64,000 bases of DNA from Piscinibacter sp. (GTDB lineage Bacteria > Pseudomonadota > Gammaproteobacteria > Burkholderiales > Burkholderiaceae_C): positions 186,001 to 250,000 of the forward strand of contig JADJJI010000013.1 in NCBI GenBank assembly GCA_016706565.1. The letters run 5' to 3'. The position numbers were made by a program, and so were the translations under genes. Every line of letters starts with the position of its first letter. Position 1 is the first letter of the stretch. Below are positions 59,971-64,000 of the stretch, piece after piece. A model generated the notes under the pieces. It did no database searches. It saw nothing but the letters and a program-made list of their open reading frames with translations, and had not been told where the DNA came from.

Positions 59971-60242
59971 ACCCGCTGAGCATCGACAGCCGGCCCCGGG
60001 TTGGCGCGGGCTTTCGCCTGCAGTGGGAGCCGGTGCAGGAAGCGCACGTGCTGCTCTATCCCGAGGGCATGGTCAAGCTCAACGGCAGCGCCGGCGAGAT
60101 CATGAAGCGCTGCGACGGTCAGCGCAGCGTGGCCGACATCGTCACAGACCTCGAGCAGGCGTTCAGCGTGCAAGGGCTGCGCGGCGACGTGCTCGCCTTC
60201 GTCGAGATGGCGGCCAAGCAGCGCTGGCTGCGCTGGGACTGA
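59967..60242 (+). CDS. pqqD: PqqD, peptide chaperone
   Basis: 91 residues with the PqqD core [41 protein letters not shown]. PqqD binds PqqA and presents it to the radical SAM enzyme PqqE, which follows 4 bp later. The start ATG overlaps the pqqC stop. Confidence 0.96.
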   Translation: MNPLSIDSRPRVGAGFRLQWEPVQEAHVLLYPEGMVKLNGSAGEIMKRCDGQRSVADIVTDLEQAFSVQGLRGDVLAFVEMAAKQRWLRWD

Positions 60243-60246
60243 GACG

Positions 60247-61407
60247 ATGAGTTCTGGCTCCTCCCGGCCCGGCCCGCCGCTGTGGCTGCTCGCCGAGCTC
60301 ACCTACCGCTGCCCGCTGCACTGCGTGTTTTGCTACAACCCGGTCGACTACGCGACGCAGCCCGACGAACTGTCCACCGAAGACTGGATGCGTGTGCTGC
60401 GCGAAGGGCGCGAACTCGGCGCCGTGCAGTGCGGCCTGTCCGGCGGCGAGCCGCTGCTGCGCGACGACCTCGAAGAGATCGTCGCCGAGGCTCACCGGCT
60501 GGGCTACTACACCAACCTGCTCACCTCGGGCGTGGGCCTCACGGCAGAGCGCGCCGGGGCACTGAAGGCGGCCGGGCTGGACCATGTGCAGCTGTCGTTC
60601 CAGGACTCGACGCGCGAGATGAACGACTTCCTCTCGCACACCAAGACCTTCGAGCTGAAGAACAGGGTGGCGAAGATCATCAAGGACCAGGGCTGGCCGA
60701 TGGTCATGAACGTGGTGATCCACCGCCTGAACATCGACCACATCGACCGCATCATCGGCATGGCCGCGGAGCTCGGTGCCGAGTACATCGAGCTGGCCAA
60801 CACGCAGTACTACTCCTGGGCCTTCGTGAACCGCGCGCAGCTGCTGCCCACGCACGAGCAGTTGAAGCGCGCCGAAGCAGTGACCGACGCCTGGCGCCAG
60901 AAGCTCGGTGACCGCATGCGCATCTTCTTCGTGGCACCCGACTACCACGAAGGCAAGGCCAAGAAGTGCGTGAACGGCTGGGGCAGCATGTTCCTCACCG
61001 TGGCGCCCGACGGCACCGCGTTGCCCTGCCACACGGCGAAGATGTTGCCCGGTCTCGCCTTCCCGAACGTGCGCGACATGCCGCTGCGCGAGGTCTGGTT
61101 CGAGTCCGAGGGCTTCAACCGCTACCGCGGTACCGGCTGGATGAAGGAGCCCTGCGTCAGCTGCGAGCACAAGGAGGAAGACCTGGGCGGCTGCCGCTGC
61201 CAGGCCTTCCTGATCGCGCAGGACGCCGAGGCCGCCGACCCGGTGTGCCGCAAGAGCCCGCACCATGGCCAGGTGCTGGCAGCGGTGGCGCAGGCCGAGG
61301 CCGAGGCGCGCACGCGGGTCACCGAACACCCGCTGGTGTTCCGTGACCCGAAGGAGTCGCGGCGCCTCGCCGAAGCCGCTTCGGCGGCTCAGCGCGACTG
61401 CACGTAG
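60247..61407 (+). CDS. pqqE: PqqE, radical SAM enzyme
   Basis: 386 residues. The radical SAM motif CPLHCVFCYNP (CxxxCxxC) is near residue 19-26. The SPASM region has extra cysteines (CVNGWGS, PCHTAK, CVSCEHKEEDLGGCRCQAF, DPVCRKSP) for two auxiliary clusters. It makes the carbon-carbon bond between Glu and Tyr of PqqA. The 3' end overlaps the convergent cytochrome gene by 19 bp. Confidence 0.97.
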   Translation: MSSGSSRPGPPLWLLAELTYRCPLHCVFCYNPVDYATQPDELSTEDWMRVLREGRELGAVQCGLSGGEPLLRDDLEEIVAEAHRLGYYTNLLTSGVGLTAERAGALKAAGLDHVQLSFQDSTREMNDFLSHTKTFELKNRVAKIIKDQGWPMVMNVVIHRLNIDHIDRIIGMAAELGAEYIELANTQYYSWAFVNRAQLLPTHEQLKRAEAVTDAWRQKLGDRMRIFFVAPDYHEGKAKKCVNGWGSMFLTVAPDGTALPCHTAKMLPGLAFPNVRDMPLREVWFESEGFNRYRGTGWMKEPCVSCEHKEEDLGGCRCQAFLIAQDAEAADPVCRKSPHHGQVLAAVAQAEAEARTRVTEHPLVFRDPKESRRLAEAASAAQRDCT

Positions 61408-62003
61408 GCCGAGACGGCCTTGAGTTGCGCCTCGCTCAGAGCGCGCGTCTCGTTCTTCATCAGCACGCCGTGCGGCCGCAGCGGCGTGCGGAAGGCCTGC
61501 AGCTGGCTGTAGACATACTTGGCGTTCAGGCCGGCCAGGCGCGGGAAGCCGGCCGCGCCTTCGGCCGCGTCGCCGTGGCATTGTTTGCAGGGCAGCACGC
61601 CTTGAGACGCGCTGCCGTTCTCGTAGATCTTGCGGCCGGCGGCCTCGAGCTTGGGCTGGGTGGACTTGCCCGGTGCCGGCGTCTGTGCCGCGTAGTAGTC
61701 GGCCAGGCCTTCGATCGTTTCGTCGGTCAGCAGCGCCGAGATGCCCCACATGTAGGCCTGCACGTCCGTCTCGGCGCGCGACTGGTTGCGGAAGTCCTTG
61801 AGTTGCCGGATCGTGTACTCGCGCATCTGGCCCGCCAGCGAGGGCACGAAGCTCTTCGAGCTGCGGCCGTAGTCGCCGTGGCAGGCGGCGCACACGTGCA
61901 CGGCGCGCTGCACCGATTCGAGTTCGGCCTTGTTCGAGGATTGCGCGTTCGCCGCGCCCGCCAGAGCGAGCACGGCCCAAGCGAGAAGTCGGATTGTCTT
62001 CAT
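61389..62003 (-). CDS. Di-heme cytochrome c (c4-like)
   Basis: 204 residues from ATG at 62003. A signal peptide is visible (MKTIRLLAWAVLALAGAANA). Two heme sites lie in CAACHG (about residue 37) and CKQCHG (about 135), and likely axial Met are in AYMWGIS and HGVLMKNET. Cytochrome c4-like proteins move electrons in the periplasm. The neighbourhood suggests that it accepts electrons from a PQQ dehydrogenase. Confidence 0.9.
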   Translation of the reverse strand: MKTIRLLAWAVLALAGAANAQSSNKAELESVQRAVHVCAACHGDYGRSSKSFVPSLAGQMREYTIRQLKDFRNQSRAETDVQAYMWGISALLTDETIEGLADYYAAQTPAPGKSTQPKLEAAGRKIYENGSASQGVLPCKQCHGDAAEGAAGFPRLAGLNAKYVYSQLQAFRTPLRPHGVLMKNETRALSEAQLKAVSAYVQSR

Positions 62004-62109
62004 GGTGTGATGGTTCTCGTGGGTTGTCTCTGCGAAAGATTTTCTGCAGGGCCGGCGCGGTGGCACTTGCGATGAGTCAAGTGGCTGACATGGCTGTCGG
62101 GCCGGCGCA

Positions 62110-62643
62110 TCACTGCTCCAGGCGCAGGATCTCCAGCTGCTCGGGCACCGTCTCGAAGGTGCCGGTGCCCGCGGGCATCTGCATCAGCGGCTTGCCCTTG
62201 GCATCGAGCAGCCACACGCTCGGGTAGACGAGCTGGCGGGCGCGTTCGTCGCCGATCGAGCGGTTGAACTCGGCGTAGGGCATGGACTTGTCGCCGATGC
62301 GGAAGAACAGGCGATCGGCCTGTACCGACAGGCTGCTGCGCAGGTCGTAGACGATGTAGTCGCGGGCGAAGTGCGGCGTCAGCTCGGCCGCGTTCTTCTC
62401 GAGGAAGGCCTCGTACTTGCGGCAGAACGGGCAGTCGTTGGCACCGAGGTAGACGTACAGGCGCTTGTTTTCGCGCTGCGCCCGCTGCAGCGCGGTACTG
62501 AGGTCGAACTCCAGTCGCTGCGGCTGCCCGGTGCCCGGCACCAGCGTGGGCGCATAGCGGGCCGGGAAGCCGGCAGCCGCCGCAGCGCCCGCGGCCACGC
62601 ACAAGGCCAGCACGGCGGCCAGGCGGTGCAGCAGAGTGTTCAT
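62110..62643 (-). CDS. Exported thioredoxin-like protein
   Basis: 177 residues from ATG at 62643. A signal peptide covers about 1-24. The thioredoxin-fold core has RLYVYLGANDCPFCRKYEAFLEKN with a CPFC redox pair and a YPSVWLLDAKGKPL cis-Pro strand. Homologues accompany the SoxYZ-like carrier in quinoprotein loci (like SoxW with SoxYZ) and probably keep its cysteine reduced. The ATG overlaps the carrier stop by 4 bp. Confidence 0.87.
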   Translation of the reverse strand: MNTLLHRLAAVLALCVAAGAAAAAGFPARYAPTLVPGTGQPQRLEFDLSTALQRAQRENKRLYVYLGANDCPFCRKYEAFLEKNAAELTPHFARDYIVYDLRSSLSVQADRLFFRIGDKSMPYAEFNRSIGDERARQLVYPSVWLLDAKGKPLMQMPAGTGTFETVPEQLEILRLEQ

Positions 62644-63467
62644 CCCACCGCCAGGGTGCCGACGAACTGGCTGTCCTTCGTATCCGTCACCTCGGCACGC
62701 AGCTCGCCGCGGCCATGGGGCACGAAGTTGAAGCGCAGCGTCGGGTTCTCGCTGACCGAGAAGTCGAGTTCGGCGTCGAACACCTTGCGCTGCGCGTAGC
62801 TCACCTTGATCGAGCGCACGAAGTGCGGCGGGATGTACATCACCGTCACCTGGTTGAGCTCGAAGCCGGTGTCGTTGGGGTGGACCACGGTCACGTCGGC
62901 GGTGGTGGGCTGGTCCATGTGCAGCTCGCCGTTGAGCTTGAGCATGGTCTTGCCGATCAGGTGCAGCGCCTCGCGGTTGGGCGGAGCGGAGCAGCCGCCG
63001 GAGGTCTTCACGTAGCGCGAGTCGGTGTGCAGCTCGCCGTTGGAAAGTTCGCTGACCACGCGCACGTGGCTGTACTCGTCCACGCGCAGCCGCGTCTCGA
63101 AGTCGGCCTGTCCGACCTCGGTGGTGAGGTCGAGCACCGCCGCGACGGGCGAGGGGTTCTTGTCGACCACGATGTACATCTTGCGCACGTAGAGCTCGGG
63201 TTTCTGCGCCAGCTTCGAGACAATCTTCACCGGCACCGAGGCACCGTAGGCCGCGCGCAGCGGCACGATCACCTGCACCACCGACTGTCCGGCAATGAGC
63301 TTCTTGCCCTGGAACAGCTTGCCGCTGATGCGCTCCCATTCGGGCGACGAGGCATCGTGCGTGGCCGAGGGCAGGCCGCCCACGGCGGCGAATGCGCCGG
63401 CCGGCGACAGCGCCAGCGCGGCGAGGCCCTGCAGGGCATGGCGGCGGTTGGTGCGAACAGGTGGCAT
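62640..63467 (-). CDS. Quinoprotein dehydrogenase-associated SoxYZ-like carrier
   Basis: 275 residues with an exported N-terminus (RRHALQGLAALALSPAGAFA, a Tat-like start). The first half resembles SoxY and ends in the Cys of TSGGCSAPP (near residue 158), the swinging-arm-like thiol. The second half (from about 165, NREALHLIG onward) resembles SoxZ. Fusions of this type are known beside PQQ dehydrogenases together with a zinc metallohydrolase; the reaction they relay is not established. Confidence 0.88.
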   Translation of the reverse strand: MPPVRTNRRHALQGLAALALSPAGAFAAVGGLPSATHDASSPEWERISGKLFQGKKLIAGQSVVQVIVPLRAAYGASVPVKIVSKLAQKPELYVRKMYIVVDKNPSPVAAVLDLTTEVGQADFETRLRVDEYSHVRVVSELSNGELHTDSRYVKTSGGCSAPPNREALHLIGKTMLKLNGELHMDQPTTADVTVVHPNDTGFELNQVTVMYIPPHFVRSIKVSYAQRKVFDAELDFSVSENPTLRFNFVPHGRGELRAEVTDTKDSQFVGTLAVG

Positions 63468-63485
63468 GGTGAACGGCTCCTCGGA

Positions 63486-64000
63486 CTACTTGAACATCAG
63501 CTCGCGCTCGAAGCGCAGGAAGGCGACGGAAGCATTGCGGCGGTGGATCACGTCGTACTGGTCCCAGCCCTCGTACTCGGGCAGCTCGCCGGACTCGGCC
63601 ACGCCGAGCAGCGATGCGCCGGATCGGACCAGGCCACGCACCTTGGTCTCGAGCTGCGCGAGGTAGCGCTCCACCGTGTCGATCAGCGCCGATGATGAGG
63701 CCGGGCCGTGGCCTGGCACCACGGTGCCAACCCGCAGCGCGCGCAGCGACTGCAGCGCCTTCTTCCAGCCCTCCAGATCGCTGTCCTGGATGTCGGGCAC
63801 GCGGCCGGCGTCGAGCAGTCCGCCGCCGAACAGCACACCGCTGCGCTCGTCGAGCACGGCGATGTCGCCGGGGCCGCTGGAGTGGCCGAAGTACAGCACG
63901 CGCACCGGCCGGCCGATCAGGTCGAGTTCGTGCGTGGCTTCGAACTCCTGGTCGGGCTTGTACATCGCGGTGCCAAGCAAGGGTGTCTCACCGACGGTCT
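63486..64000 (-). CDS. Quinoprotein relay system zinc metallohydrolase (partial, N-terminus outside window)
   Basis: The minus-strand frame is open from the window end at 64000 to the stop at 63486; the N-terminus lies beyond. The visible part is the C-terminal half of an MBL-fold enzyme: VRVLYFGHSSGPGDIAVLDERSGVLFGGGLL with a metal-site His and Asp, then VGTVVPGHGPASS with another His. The 18-bp gap to the SoxYZ-like gene and the order fit the known quinoprotein relay gene set. The catalytic Asp and His of the N-terminal half cannot be checked. Confidence 0.85.
   Translation of the reverse strand, partial: TVGETPLLGTAMYKPDQEFEATHELDLIGRPVRVLYFGHSSGPGDIAVLDERSGVLFGGGLLDAGRVPDIQDSDLEGWKKALQSLRALRVGTVVPGHGPASSSALIDTVERYLAQLETKVRGLVRSGASLLGVAESGELPEYEGWDQYDVIHRRNASVAFLRFERELMFK

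Overview
The window is very GC-rich DNA with tightly packed genes and many ATGA or GTGA start/stop overlaps. The genes point to a methylotrophic betaproteobacterium of the order Burkholderiales, in the Methylibium / Rubrivivax / Leptothrix neighbourhood (inference from gene content and order: ybgC-tolQRA, ribD-ribE-ribBX-ribH-nusB, nrdR-glyA, and a Burkholderiales-style methanopterin island). No insertion sequence, prophage, CRISPR array, rRNA or tRNA was seen.

Left part (1-18.9 kb), mostly housekeeping on the minus strand: the start of the Tol-Pal envelope system (tolA is cut by the window edge), an orphan Ser/Thr kinase with a TssQ-like lipoprotein, a class I aminotransferase, nusB, four riboflavin genes, a minor-pilin cluster (fimT, pilE, pilW, pilX and pilV types, no pilY1), nrdR, glyA behind a probable ZTP riboswitch, and a lytic transglycosylase. 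On the plus strand ubiD carries a one-base frameshift. It is followed by a possible small RNA or leader ending in a strong terminator.

Middle-left part (17.8-28.6 kb), accessory: a MerR-type regulator faces a set of photoprotection-type genes (renalase-like flavoprotein, high-potential iron-sulfur protein, DUF2256 peptide, FeS-type photolyase, SDR protein without the catalytic tyrosine). An IclR repressor then faces an aromatic-catabolism-like operon (MBL-fold protein, VOC protein, FAD monooxygenase, DUF2783 protein, fumarylacetoacetase).

Centre (28.6-53.2 kb), a nearly complete island for tetrahydromethanopterin (H4MPT) and methanofuran-linked formaldehyde oxidation. It holds pathway enzymes (fae, mtdB, mch, fhcBADC), cofactor synthesis genes (mptG, pterin dehydratase, folB type, dihydropteroate-synthase-like, dmrB, mfnB/E/F, mfnD-like, HisA-like, ATP-grasp and CitG-like proteins), a Fae paralogue without the catalytic His, and a pabB-pabC fusion that could supply 4-aminobenzoate. 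A sigma-54 activator is encoded inside the island, and fhcB has a textbook -24/-12 promoter with a perfect palindrome near -87, which suggests an internal regulatory circuit.

Right part (53.2-64 kb): a chemoreceptor behind a sigma-28-like promoter, an M48 peptidase, a LuxR-type response regulator with its histidine kinase, proline iminopeptidase, pqqABCDE (with an attenuator-like terminator after pqqA), and a minus-strand set (di-heme cytochrome c, thioredoxin-like protein, SoxYZ-like carrier, zinc metallohydrolase) typical of PQQ-dependent alcohol dehydrogenase loci. PQQ and the H4MPT pathway together fit growth on methanol or another C1 donor; the dehydrogenase itself is not in the window.
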